Part shown: in pieces, positions 1-5,505 of the stretch
Layout: each line of letters opens with the position of its first letter
Numbering within the stretch: position 1 is the first letter of the stretch
Source: Desulfoprunum sp.
Lineage (GTDB): Bacteria > Desulfobacterota > Desulfobulbia > Desulfobulbales > Desulfocapsaceae
Direction: 5' to 3'
Assembly: GCA_030696435.1 (NCBI GenBank)
Contig: JAUYSF010000101.1
Span: forward strand, 1-5,505
Length of the DNA: 5,505 nucleotides
Translations under genes and position numbers: made by a program
Notes under the pieces: generated by a model
Databases searched by the model: none
The model's input: the letters and a program-made list of their open reading frames with translations, nothing else
Told to the model about the DNA's origin: nothing

Positions 1-1107
1 AATAACCGTCGAGAGATTGAATTCGACAATGTCAGAATACTCACGGGCATCATCACTGCCGGAATAAAAGAGACCGACCCCACGGGCATAGGCCTCGGTG
101 ATGGTTGCCTGTTCACTGCGGCCGGTCATCTGCAGATATTCGATGGTCTTGCCGTCAATGGGGAAAAAGCCAAGAGTCGCCCCGAATTCAGGGGTCATAT
201 TGGCGATGGTGGCCCGGTCGGGAACGGAGAGGTGTTCGAGTCCCGGTCCGAAAAATTCGACAAATTTCTCCACCACCTTGTGGCGACGCAAGAGCTCGGT
301 GATGGTGAGCACCAGGTCGGTTGCCGTTACCCCATCAGCCAGCCTGCCGGACAAATTCACCCCAATAACCTCGGGAATCGACATAAAGTACGGCTGGCCG
401 AGCATGACCGCCTCGGCCTCTATACCGCCGACACCCCAGGCCATAATGCCAATGCCGTTAACCATGGGCGTATGGGAGTCAAGACCGACGACTGTGTCGG
501 GATAGAGCAGGGGGAGCCCTTCTTTCTCCCCGACAATAACCACTCGGCCCAGATGCTCCAAATTGACTTGATGGCAGATTCCCGAGTTCGGCGGGACCAC
601 CTTGAAATTGGTGAAGTTTTTCTGGGCCCATTTGAGCAGGGTATAGCGTTCGCTGTTGCGCTCGTATTCCTTGGCGACATTCTGGCGCAGGCTGTCGCTG
701 GTGCCGAAAAAATCCACTTGGACACTGTGATCGATCACCAGTTCAACCGGGACCTGAGGGTTGATGCGACCTGGGTCTCCTCCCAGTTCACGAACGGCAT
801 CCCGCATGGCGGCCAGATCGACCACGGCCGGCACACCGGTGAAATCCTGCATCAGTACTCTAGCTGGATGATAGGGGATTTCAACAGGTGAGCTGTAGGA
901 TCTCTGCCAGTTGCTAATGGCCAGGAGGTCCTTGTCCCGGACAATCCGGCCATCGTGTTTGCGCAGCAGGTTTTCCACCAGGATACGGATGGAAAAGGGC
1001 AGCCGATCAAGCGAACTCAGGCCGGAATCTGCCAAGTCCCGGAGGGCATAATAGCGGTAGTGTTTGCCGTTGATGCGCAGGTCTTTAAGGAGATTGTCGT
1101 ATGGCAT
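1..1107 (-). CDS. acnA: Aconitate hydratase, AcnA/IRP type (N-terminal 369 residues; C-terminus beyond left edge)
   Basis: This enzyme interconverts citrate and isocitrate through cis-aconitate in the cytoplasm, as part of the TCA cycle. The frame is open without a stop from the ATG at 1107-1105 to the window edge. The protein aligns by eye with E. coli AcnA throughout: LMQDFTGVPAVVDLAAMR (about 85-102), VIDHSV (about 125-130), GICHQVNLEHLG (about 176-187), LDSHTPMVNG (about 209-218), WGVGGIEAEAVMLGQP (about 224-239), TATDLVLTITELLR (about 261-274) and ATIANMTPEFGATLGFFPID (about 299-318). Active-site positions known from mitochondrial aconitase are present: Gln87, Asp126-His127, His179 and Asp210-Ser211-His212. 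The three cysteines that hold the 4Fe-4S cluster lie further on, outside the window; full length should be near 890 residues. The start is supported by GAGGA six bases upstream and by alignment with the AcnA N-terminus. The family is certain; whether the protein also binds RNA, as some AcnA/IRP1 members do, cannot be judged. Confidence 0.96.
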   Translation of the reverse strand, partial: MPYDNLLKDLRINGKHYRYYALRDLADSGLSSLDRLPFSIRILVENLLRKHDGRIVRDKDLLAISNWQRSYSSPVEIPYHPARVLMQDFTGVPAVVDLAAMRDAVRELGGDPGRINPQVPVELVIDHSVQVDFFGTSDSLRQNVAKEYERNSERYTLLKWAQKNFTNFKVVPPNSGICHQVNLEHLGRVVIVGEKEGLPLLYPDTVVGLDSHTPMVNGIGIMAWGVGGIEAEAVMLGQPYFMSIPEVIGVNLSGRLADGVTATDLVLTITELLRRHKVVEKFVEFFGPGLEHLSVPDRATIANMTPEFGATLGFFPIDGKTIEYLQMTGRSEQATITEAYARGVGLFYSGSDDAREYSDIVEFNLSTVI

Positions 1108-1113
1108 TGGAGA

Positions 1114-1118
1114 TCCTC
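1114..1118 (-). promoter_or_regulatory. Ribosome binding site of acnA
   Basis: On the minus strand GAGGA stands six bases before the ATG at 1107-1105. Another ATG at 1120-1118 overlaps this motif but is out of frame with the aconitase (13 bases upstream), so it does not compete as a start for the same protein. Confidence 0.7.
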
Positions 1119-1178
1119 ATGGTGTTCAGGGAGAGACAGAAAGTTATACATGACAGAGAGAGGGAGGATGCTGTATAG

Positions 1179-1194
1179 AGGATGTGCAAATCCT
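1179..1194. promoter_or_regulatory. 16-bp near-palindrome, possible operator
   Basis: AGGATGTGCAAATCCT pairs at seven of eight positions around its centre (only 1184/1189 mismatched). It lies 72-87 bp upstream of the acnA start. If the TATAAC at 1148-1143 were the -10 box, the dyad would sit just upstream of the -35 region, where an activator might bind. I know of no regulator with this exact site, and a dyad of this quality has a modest chance of occurring at random in a region this size, so the functional reading is only a suggestion. Confidence 0.25.
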
Positions 1195-1387
1195 GCCCTG
1201 AAGCCCATCTCTCGCCGATAAATGAATTCGGTAAGGAGCTCAAAACGCGCTATGTGCTGCACCTCAGTGTACAGGAAAAATTGATCAAGGTAGAAGAGAA
1301 TTGTAAAGATAGAATAAAATGTCCAGACCCTTGCGCAGGCTATTCTCGGCAGGAAAAGTATTTTCACGTTCGAAAAGGAAGGAAATC

Positions 1388-1395
1388 AGGAGGAG
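1388..1395 (+). promoter_or_regulatory. Strong ribosome binding site of the phosphotransferase gene
   Basis: AGGAGGAG is a near-perfect Shine-Dalgarno sequence and ends nine bases before the ATG at 1405. An in-frame ATG-GGG-TAG at 1396-1404 directly follows it, so the reading frame is closed immediately before 1405 and no longer N-terminus starting upstream is possible. This fixes the start codon. Confidence 0.85.
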
Positions 1396-1404
1396 ATGGG
1401 GTAG

Positions 1405-3039
1405 ATGAAGAAAATTTTCCTCAGGTTGGCGGTGCATGGCGCTGTTGCCCTGGCGGTTGTTGTCGCTCTAATGTCCCCGGCCTATTTTTTTGGCTGGTTC
1501 TCGGACACCCCACCCTTGACCTGGTTCAGAGTGAAGTATTTCTGGATATTCTTGGCCTTCGGGGTGGCCCTCGCCGGTTGCTCGCGCTTTAGGACCGTTG
1601 CGGCAGTCCTTGGTCTGCTGGGGATCCTGGAACTGACCCAGTTTGGCAGTCTGGCCTTTTCCGGTGAGTATATCACCCCGTTTTCCATTGGCCTGATGTT
1701 TGTTGAGTTCCTGGAGGTTGTAGAAACGGCTACGGCCCACAGCCTGCACTTCCTCTTTGTTCCCCTCATTGTCGGTCTGCCCTATGCCTTCTGTCTATTG
1801 ATCCTGCGGAGGACCTGGAGTCTGCAGTTCAAAAGCAGATGGTTCACCTTTGCCGTAATCGTCTTTCTGCTCTTTCCGTTGATACGGATCAAGACCCACT
1901 CTGATCGGGCGGACATCGTTAATTTTTTTCCGACGGCCTTTAATCTTACCCTGGTCAACACCCTCAACTCCTACTCTCTCTGGTTCGGTGTGCTACTACC
2001 GGAACGTCTGTTTGCTACCAAGGGGAAAAAAGAATTCCAGGCCTATGATATACGCGAGATGAAAAACCCACCGCAGCCGATGACTATTGTGCTGATCATG
2101 GGGGAAAGTCTCACCCCGAACCATATGTCGCTCTTTGGCTATAAACGGCAGACCACCCCATTTCTCGATTCATTGGTGGAAAACCCTGCCTTTGTCTATG
2201 GGAAAGGTTTTTCCGCTGCCAATGCCACCCGATCTTCTCTGCCGATGTTCTATACAGTGCAGTATCATCCGCTCGATGAAAACGGTCTGCAACGGCAGGA
2301 TGCCAATCTCTTTGATCTGGCGAAACAGCATGAATTTGCCACATACTATCTTTCAGCCCAGAACAGCAATTGTTTGAACGGTGTTCGTATCAGCTCGATA
2401 GATCACATGATAACTTCTGATGTGCGTCCCGAGCTCTTTGAGGTGCAAAAAGACGAAGGTCTTCTTCAGCTCCTGCGGGAGGTCCGGCCCACTGCCCGGA
2501 ATTTTATCGTGGTTCATCAACGCAATCTTCATCTACCGTATCAGGCCAACACCGAGCACCGGCCTCAGTTTCAAAAATATCCCGTTCGAGGCCTTGAATA
2601 TCAAAAGGCAGGTATCAATGCCTATGACAACGGTGTGCACTATGTTGATTTTTTGTATCAAGAGGTGATCAAAGAGGTGAAAAAGATGACCGACGGCCCT
2701 GTCTATTTTTTCATCACCTCGGATCATGGTGAGGAACTGGGAGAAAACGGGCACTGGGGACATGACCAGCTGAACCTTGATTCACCGTCTGTGCCGATAA
2801 TGTTTTATGGTCTCGGCGTCGAACCACAATTCATCAGGAAAATGAGAGAGAAGCCTCTGCAGACGCATTACGAGATGGGCTTGAAGATTGCGGAGGTGCT
2901 GGGTTATGAGATCCATAATCCCGAGGAAGAGGGTGGTATCGTCTATGTGAACGGTGTTGCCTCTTTAGGGCGTAGCGGTTACTTGCGATTTCGTCGAGGC
3001 CAGGGAGGCCGGCCTGAGAATTTACAGATATTCAGATAG
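1405..3039 (+). CDS. EptA/MCR-like inner-membrane phosphotransferase (sulfatase/alkaline phosphatase superfamily)
   Basis: This family moves phosphoethanolamine, or a related phospho-alcohol, from a membrane phospholipid to an acceptor such as lipid A, LPS core or a periplasmic glycan. The 544-residue length and architecture fit: about five hydrophobic helices (roughly 5-32, 44-60, 64-85, 114-134, 145-162), then a periplasmic catalytic domain from about 225. Metal and catalytic positions can be read off against MCR-1 and EptA: Glu234 in VLIMGES, nucleophile Thr275 in ATRSSLPMF, His370 and His375 in VVHQRNLHLPY, Asp440-His441 in SDHGEELGENG, and His453. The 5- and 12-residue spacings between these histidines match those of MCR-1. 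One oddity is that the soluble domain has a single cysteine (Cys322), so the disulfides usual in EptA and MCR cannot form. The gene stands alone, divergent from acnA and convergent with livF, so context does not reveal the acceptor. A sulfatase is unlikely because the motif around the nucleophile is not the C/S-x-P-x-R type. The family is confident, the substrate unknown. Confidence 0.88.
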   Translation: MKKIFLRLAVHGAVALAVVVALMSPAYFFGWFSDTPPLTWFRVKYFWIFLAFGVALAGCSRFRTVAAVLGLLGILELTQFGSLAFSGEYITPFSIGLMFVEFLEVVETATAHSLHFLFVPLIVGLPYAFCLLILRRTWSLQFKSRWFTFAVIVFLLFPLIRIKTHSDRADIVNFFPTAFNLTLVNTLNSYSLWFGVLLPERLFATKGKKEFQAYDIREMKNPPQPMTIVLIMGESLTPNHMSLFGYKRQTTPFLDSLVENPAFVYGKGFSAANATRSSLPMFYTVQYHPLDENGLQRQDANLFDLAKQHEFATYYLSAQNSNCLNGVRISSIDHMITSDVRPELFEVQKDEGLLQLLREVRPTARNFIVVHQRNLHLPYQANTEHRPQFQKYPVRGLEYQKAGINAYDNGVHYVDFLYQEVIKEVKKMTDGPVYFFITSDHGEELGENGHWGHDQLNLDSPSVPIMFYGLGVEPQFIRKMREKPLQTHYEMGLKIAEVLGYEIHNPEEEGGIVYVNGVASLGRSGYLRFRRGQGGRPENLQIFR

Positions 3040-3093
3040 CCTCTTGTCATGAGGGTGAGGGGAAGAGGCCTCTCAAAGAGAACCCGGACTTTT
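3040..3093. other. Short convergent intergenic gap with inverted repeats
   Basis: This gap separates the stop codons of the phosphotransferase gene and livF. It contains a 7-bp inverted repeat, GCCTCTT at 3039-3045 with AAGAGGC at 3063-3069, and an overlapping 10-bp perfect palindrome AGAGGCCTCT at 3064-3073. A five-T run at 3090-3094 comes some 20 bases after the first stem, too far for a standard intrinsic terminator, and no T-run follows on the livF side. The structure may help end or stabilise transcripts, but a classical terminator is not visible for either gene. Confidence 0.3.
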
Positions 3094-3807
3094 TCAGTCT
3101 ATACCCAGATAAGCTTTCTGGACCATGGCGTTCCGCTTGAGATTGGCAGCGGTATCGCTGACCACTATCTCCCCTGTCTGCAACACATATCCCCGATGGG
3201 CGATAGAGAGGGCCATGAGGGCGTTCTGTTCTACCAGCAGGATAGTGGTGCCCCTCTCGTTCAAGGCCTTAATGATATCGAAAATGAGCTCCACCAGCAC
3301 CGGTGCAAGCCCCATAGAAGGTTCGTCGAGCATCAGGATGTGGGGATTGAGCATGAGACCTCGGGCGATGGCCAGCATCTGCTGCTCGCCGCCGGAGAGT
3401 GTTCCGCCATACTGACCGATGCGTTCCTTGAGGCGGGGAAAGAGAGAAAAGCCGTATTCCATGCGTTCCTCGATTGCATTCTGGTCGCTGACGGTGAAGG
3501 CCCCCATTTCCAAGTTTTCCTTGACGGTCAACTTGGGGAAAATTCCCCTGCCTTCAGGCACATGGCCGAGACCGGCGAGAACGATGTCATGCGGCTCCAT
3601 CTTTGAGATGTCTTTGCCGTTCAGGGTGATAGTACCCTCTTTCGGATGCATCATGCCTGAGATTGTGCGCAGAGTCGTGCTTTTACCAGCGCCGTTGGAG
3701 CCGATGAGGGTGACGATTTCTCCCTCGTTGACATCAACAGAAATACCCTTGAGGGCATGAATATGTCCGTAGTAGCTGTGGATATTGTTCAGAGAGAGGA
3801 GGCTCAT
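3094..3807 (-). CDS. livF: Branched-chain amino-acid-type ABC transporter ATPase LivF
   Basis: LivF is one of two cytoplasmic ATPases that power Liv/HAAT-family uptake of leucine, isoleucine, valine or related substrates. At 237 residues it has the length of E. coli LivF. It shows Walker A GSNGAGKST (36-44), the LivF-type VPEGRGIF (83-90) in the Q-loop region, the signature LSGGEQQMLAIARGL (137-151), Walker B LMLDEPSMGLAP (158-169) and VEQNA (192-196), where LivF proteins carry Gln instead of the usual switch His. The protein ends in AYLGID, as is typical of the subfamily. The start ATG at 3807-3805 overlaps the livG stop as ATGA, and GAGGA at 3821-3817 lies nine bases upstream inside livG. 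It is probably translated by coupling to livG and is the last gene of the operon, since the next gene is convergent. The subfamily is certain; the transported substrate cannot be told from an ATPase. Confidence 0.96.
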   Translation of the reverse strand: MSLLSLNNIHSYYGHIHALKGISVDVNEGEIVTLIGSNGAGKSTTLRTISGMMHPKEGTITLNGKDISKMEPHDIVLAGLGHVPEGRGIFPKLTVKENLEMGAFTVSDQNAIEERMEYGFSLFPRLKERIGQYGGTLSGGEQQMLAIARGLMLNPHILMLDEPSMGLAPVLVELIFDIIKALNERGTTILLVEQNALMALSIAHRGYVLQTGEIVVSDTAANLKRNAMVQKAYLGID

Positions 3808-4598
3808 TGCAGTTTTTCCTCGTGTTGTCCGGCGACAGCGCCGCGACCGAGATACGCCTCGATCACCCGTGTGTTTGAGCGAATTTCAGCCGGTGTCCCC
3901 TCAGCGATTTTCTCGCCGTAGTCCATCACAAAAATATATTCAGAGATATTCATGACGACGCGCATATCATGTTCAATAAGCAGGATGGTGATCCCTTTAT
4001 CGTCGCGGATGCTGCGGAACAGGCGGGTCACATCCTCGGTCTCCTGAGGGTTCATGCCGGCAGCAGGCTCATCGAGGAGCAGGAGGAGTGGGTCGGCGGC
4101 CAGAGCCCTGGCAATCTCGAGACGGCGCTGAGCGCCGTAAGGCAGATTTTTGGCCAGTTCGTTACCCACGCCTTTGAGTCCAACGTAGTTCATGAGTTCC
4201 TCGGCTTTTTTCTCTGCTGTTGCTTCTTCTTTTTTGAAGCTTTGCAGGCGAAAAAGGGTTGAAAGTGGTGACTGTTTGAGCTGGACGTGCATCCCGACCA
4301 TAATGTTTTCAATAACTGACATATCGCCAAAAAGGCGGATATTCTGAAAAGTTCTTGAGAGCCCCCGAGCTGCAATCTGATCTGGACGCAACTTTAAAAG
4401 GGAGCGGCCATTGAAGTTCACCTGGCCCCCATCTGGCACGTAAATGCCAGTAAGGGTATTGAAAAATGTGGTCTTGCCAGCACCATTGGGACCGATGATA
4501 CTGACGATTCGCCCCGGCTCCAGTTTGATATTTACCTTGTTGACGGCGGTCAGGCCTCCAAAGGTTTTCACAACATCGATTGTTTCAAGAAGCGCCAT
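3804..4598 (-). CDS. livG: Branched-chain amino-acid-type ABC transporter ATPase LivG
   Basis: LivG is the partner ATPase of LivF in the Liv/HAAT importer. The 264 residues compare with 255 in E. coli LivG. It shows Walker A GPNGAGKTT (36-44), the Q-loop in LSRTFQNIRLF (80-90, Gln85), the divergent LivG-type signature LPYGAQRRLEIARAL (152-166), Walker B LLLLDEPAAGMNP (172-184) and the switch region LLIEHDMRVVM with His210. A charged stretch rich in Lys and Glu (about 121-135) sits in the helical subdomain, where LivG proteins carry a longer insertion than LivF. The C-terminus has the subfamily's VIEAYLGRG. The ATG at 4598-4596 lies 12 bases after the livM stop, with AGGA overlapping that stop codon and ten bases from the start. 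The gene's last four bases overlap livF. Family assignment is secure. Confidence 0.96.
   Translation of the reverse strand: MALLETIDVVKTFGGLTAVNKVNIKLEPGRIVSIIGPNGAGKTTFFNTLTGIYVPDGGQVNFNGRSLLKLRPDQIAARGLSRTFQNIRLFGDMSVIENIMVGMHVQLKQSPLSTLFRLQSFKKEEATAEKKAEELMNYVGLKGVGNELAKNLPYGAQRRLEIARALAADPLLLLLDEPAAGMNPQETEDVTRLFRSIRDDKGITILLIEHDMRVVMNISEYIFVMDYGEKIAEGTPAEIRSNTRVIEAYLGRGAVAGQHEEKLQ
3817..3821 (-). promoter_or_regulatory. Ribosome binding site of livF, inside livG
   Basis: GAGGA on the minus strand stands nine bases before the livF ATG, within the last codons of livG. Together with the ATGA overlap it indicates coupled translation that keeps the two ATPases in balance. Confidence 0.6.
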
Positions 4599-4608
4599 CT
4601 GAATTATA

Positions 4609-4612
4609 TCCT
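4609..4612 (-). promoter_or_regulatory. Ribosome binding site of livG, overlapping the livM stop codon
   Basis: On the minus strand the livM stop TAG (4613-4611) runs directly into GA, giving AGGA ten bases before the livG ATG. The motif is short and the spacing slightly long, so livG translation probably relies in part on ribosomes finishing livM. Confidence 0.5.
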
Positions 4613-5505
4613 ATTTTTCTACCGCTGCTGTATCTGAGGCGAGTTTGCGTTTACGACGTTTTGCTGGGATCAGACCTGCTGGGCGGAAGATCATCATCAG
4701 AATGAGGATCAGGCCGAAGAGGAGCCGCTGGTACTTTGCCGGGTCAAGCTGGGTGGAGAGGTCTCGCCAGGCGAAATTAATAATGGGGATAATAGCATCG
4801 CTCTGGCGCAGTTCACTCAAGTATAGAGAAAATCCCTGCAATATCTGAAGGTTGAGAATTGTGACAGTGGCCGCCCCGAGGATAACGCCGGGAATACTCC
4901 CCGAGCCACCGAGAATGACCATCGACAGCACCCCGATAGACTGCATGAAAGTAAATGATTCAGGGCTGATGAAGGTGCGGCTGGCGGCCAGCAGCACGCC
5001 CATCACACCGGCAAAGGAGGCACCGACGGCAAAAGCGGCAAGCTTCATCCTGACCAGAGGTACGCCCATGGCGATAGCCGCTGTCTCATCTTCCCGCACG
5101 GCAGTCCAGGCCCGGCCGATTTTTGAGTCGTCCAGGCGCCGGGTGACAAAGATGATGACGATGATGACCGCCAGGGCAAAGAGATAGAACATGACATTGT
5201 AAAGATCGGCGATGCTGGCTGTATGGCCGATGATTCCGCCGAACAGATCATTGAAACCGTCCACCAGGGTTTGCGGCATGGATGGTCGCTGAATAGGAGT
5301 AATCCCCTGAGGGCCATTGGTGAAGTTGAGGGGTTTGTCGAGGTTGTTGGCCAAAACGCGGATGACCTCCCCGAAACCGAGGGTGACGATGGCCAAATAA
5401 TCGCCGCGCAGGCGCAAGACTGGCATGCCCAAGAGAATACCGGTCAGCCCGGCAACGATGATGGCGAACAACAGGAAAAGATAGAAGGCGTCGCCTGACA
5501 GCAGA
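4611..5505 (-). CDS. livM: Branched-chain amino-acid-type ABC transporter permease LivM (5' end beyond right edge)
   Basis: LivM is one of two inner-membrane permeases of the Liv/HAAT importer; it pairs with LivH and is driven by LivG/LivF. The frame is open to the right edge, giving 297 codons before the TAG at 4613-4611. A TTG at 5471-5469 could be read as a start, but the preceding codons continue in the same hydrophobic helix (LFLLFAIIVAGL), so the true start lies outside the window, probably a few dozen codons away. Counted from that TTG, family landmarks are RLRGDYLAIVTLGFGEVIRV (20-39), NGPQGI (52-57), the ATPase-contacting cytoplasmic loop GRAWTAVREDETAAIAMGVP (119-138), and ILGGSGSIPGVILGA (186-200), followed by a last helix ending FRPAGLIPA (262-270) and a basic tail KRRKRK (271-276). 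About six hydrophobic segments are visible. The tail after the last helix is short and cytoplasmic, as expected. Confidence in the family is very high. Confidence 0.95.
   Translation of the reverse strand, partial: LLSGDAFYLFLLFAIIVAGLTGILLGMPVLRLRGDYLAIVTLGFGEVIRVLANNLDKPLNFTNGPQGITPIQRPSMPQTLVDGFNDLFGGIIGHTASIADLYNVMFYLFALAVIIVIIFVTRRLDDSKIGRAWTAVREDETAAIAMGVPLVRMKLAAFAVGASFAGVMGVLLAASRTFISPESFTFMQSIGVLSMVILGGSGSIPGVILGAATVTILNLQILQGFSLYLSELRQSDAIIPIINFAWRDLSTQLDPAKYQRLLFGLILILMMIFRPAGLIPAKRRKRKLASDTAAVEK

Larger units (their letters stand above)
1108..1404. other. Divergent intergenic region between acnA and the phosphotransferase gene
   Basis: This 297-bp stretch must contain the 5' leaders, and most simply the promoters, of both diverging genes. 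The reading frames that cross it (for example a 116-codon minus-strand frame at 1367-1017) run into the aconitase gene out of frame and resemble no protein family I know. For the aconitase, the best -10-like hexamer is TATAAC at 1148-1143 (minus strand), with no matching -35 box at normal spacing. For the plus-strand gene, TAGAAT at 1310-1315 and TAAAAT at 1315-1320 each match the -10 consensus at five of six bases inside an AT-rich patch (1301-1320), again without a good -35 box. TTGATC at 1281-1286 is too far from either. The region also carries the near-palindrome at 1179-1194 and a small inverted repeat GAAAA-GTA-TTTTC at 1353-1365. The purine-rich run at 1128-1183 looks unstructured. Confidence 0.6.

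Noticed and set aside
232..891. Long plus-strand reading frame (219 codons) opposite acnA
   Set aside because: It lies entirely antisense to a clearly conserved aconitase and its translation resembles no family; the coding strand's codon bias easily leaves such frames open.
1281..1288. TTGATCAA palindrome as an FNR-type site
   Set aside because: FNR sites need TTGAT and ATCAA separated by four bases; here the half-sites overlap with no spacer.
1017..1367. Minus-strand frame of 116 codons spanning the divergent region, with a hydrophobic start
   Set aside because: It runs about 90 bases into the aconitase gene out of frame, and its sequence shows no family likeness; the leader of acnA is the simpler reading.
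3049..3606. Plus-strand reading frame (185 codons) opposite livF
   Set aside because: Its translation is the antisense shadow of conserved ABC ATPase motifs, and it has no recognisable domain of its own.
3804..4598. Degenerate ABC signature LPYGAQ in LivG, and Gln in place of the switch His in LivF (3094-3807), as signs of defective ATPases
   Set aside because: Both are normal for their subfamilies; E. coli LivG and LivF show equivalent departures.
4603..4608. Perfect TATAAT on the minus strand between livM and livG
   Set aside because: No -35-like hexamer lies 16-18 bases upstream, there is no extended -10 TG, and it is only four bases from the livG ATG, so it cannot serve as an ordinary promoter for livG.
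5469..5471. TTG at this site as the start of livM
   Set aside because: The upstream codons are open and hydrophobic and continue the same membrane helix to the window edge, so the gene is truncated by the window.

Overview
The window is a stretch of ordinary bacterial chromosome with a mid-range base composition. It holds five protein-coding genes and no RNA gene, mobile element, CRISPR array or large repeat that I can see. The inner-membrane, five-helix alkaline-phosphatase-superfamily transferase points to a Gram-negative host. The mix of an AcnA-type aconitase, a Liv-type amino-acid ABC transporter and this transferase would fit a proteobacterium or a member of the Desulfobacterota, but I cannot fix the lineage from the sequence alone.

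Layout. Positions 1-1107 (minus strand) hold the first 369 codons of an AcnA/IRP-type aconitate hydratase; its C-terminal part, including the Fe-S cluster cysteines, lies beyond the left edge. Positions 1108-1404 are a 297-bp divergent intergenic region carrying the leaders of both flanking genes, a 16-bp near-palindrome and only weak promoter-like hexamers. Positions 1405-3039 (plus strand) hold a complete 544-residue EptA/MCR-like membrane phosphotransferase. A 54-bp convergent gap follows. Positions 3094-5505 (minus strand) hold the last three genes of a branched-chain amino-acid-type ABC transporter operon in the order livM (5' end outside the window), livG, livF. The missing partners, livH and a periplasmic binding protein, would be expected beyond the right edge.

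How the genes work together. LivM is one of two membrane permeases, and LivG and LivF are the two ATPases that drive it. They are translationally linked: livM-livG are separated by 12 bp, and livG-livF overlap by ATGA. The aconitase is a TCA-cycle enzyme with no evident link to the transporter. The phosphotransferase stands alone between two housekeeping loci and probably decorates a cell-envelope lipid or glycan.

I found no clear new system. The item most worth a second look is the phosphotransferase: it keeps every catalytic and zinc-ligand position of the EptA/MCR family but has only one cysteine in its soluble domain, so it cannot form the family's usual disulfides.
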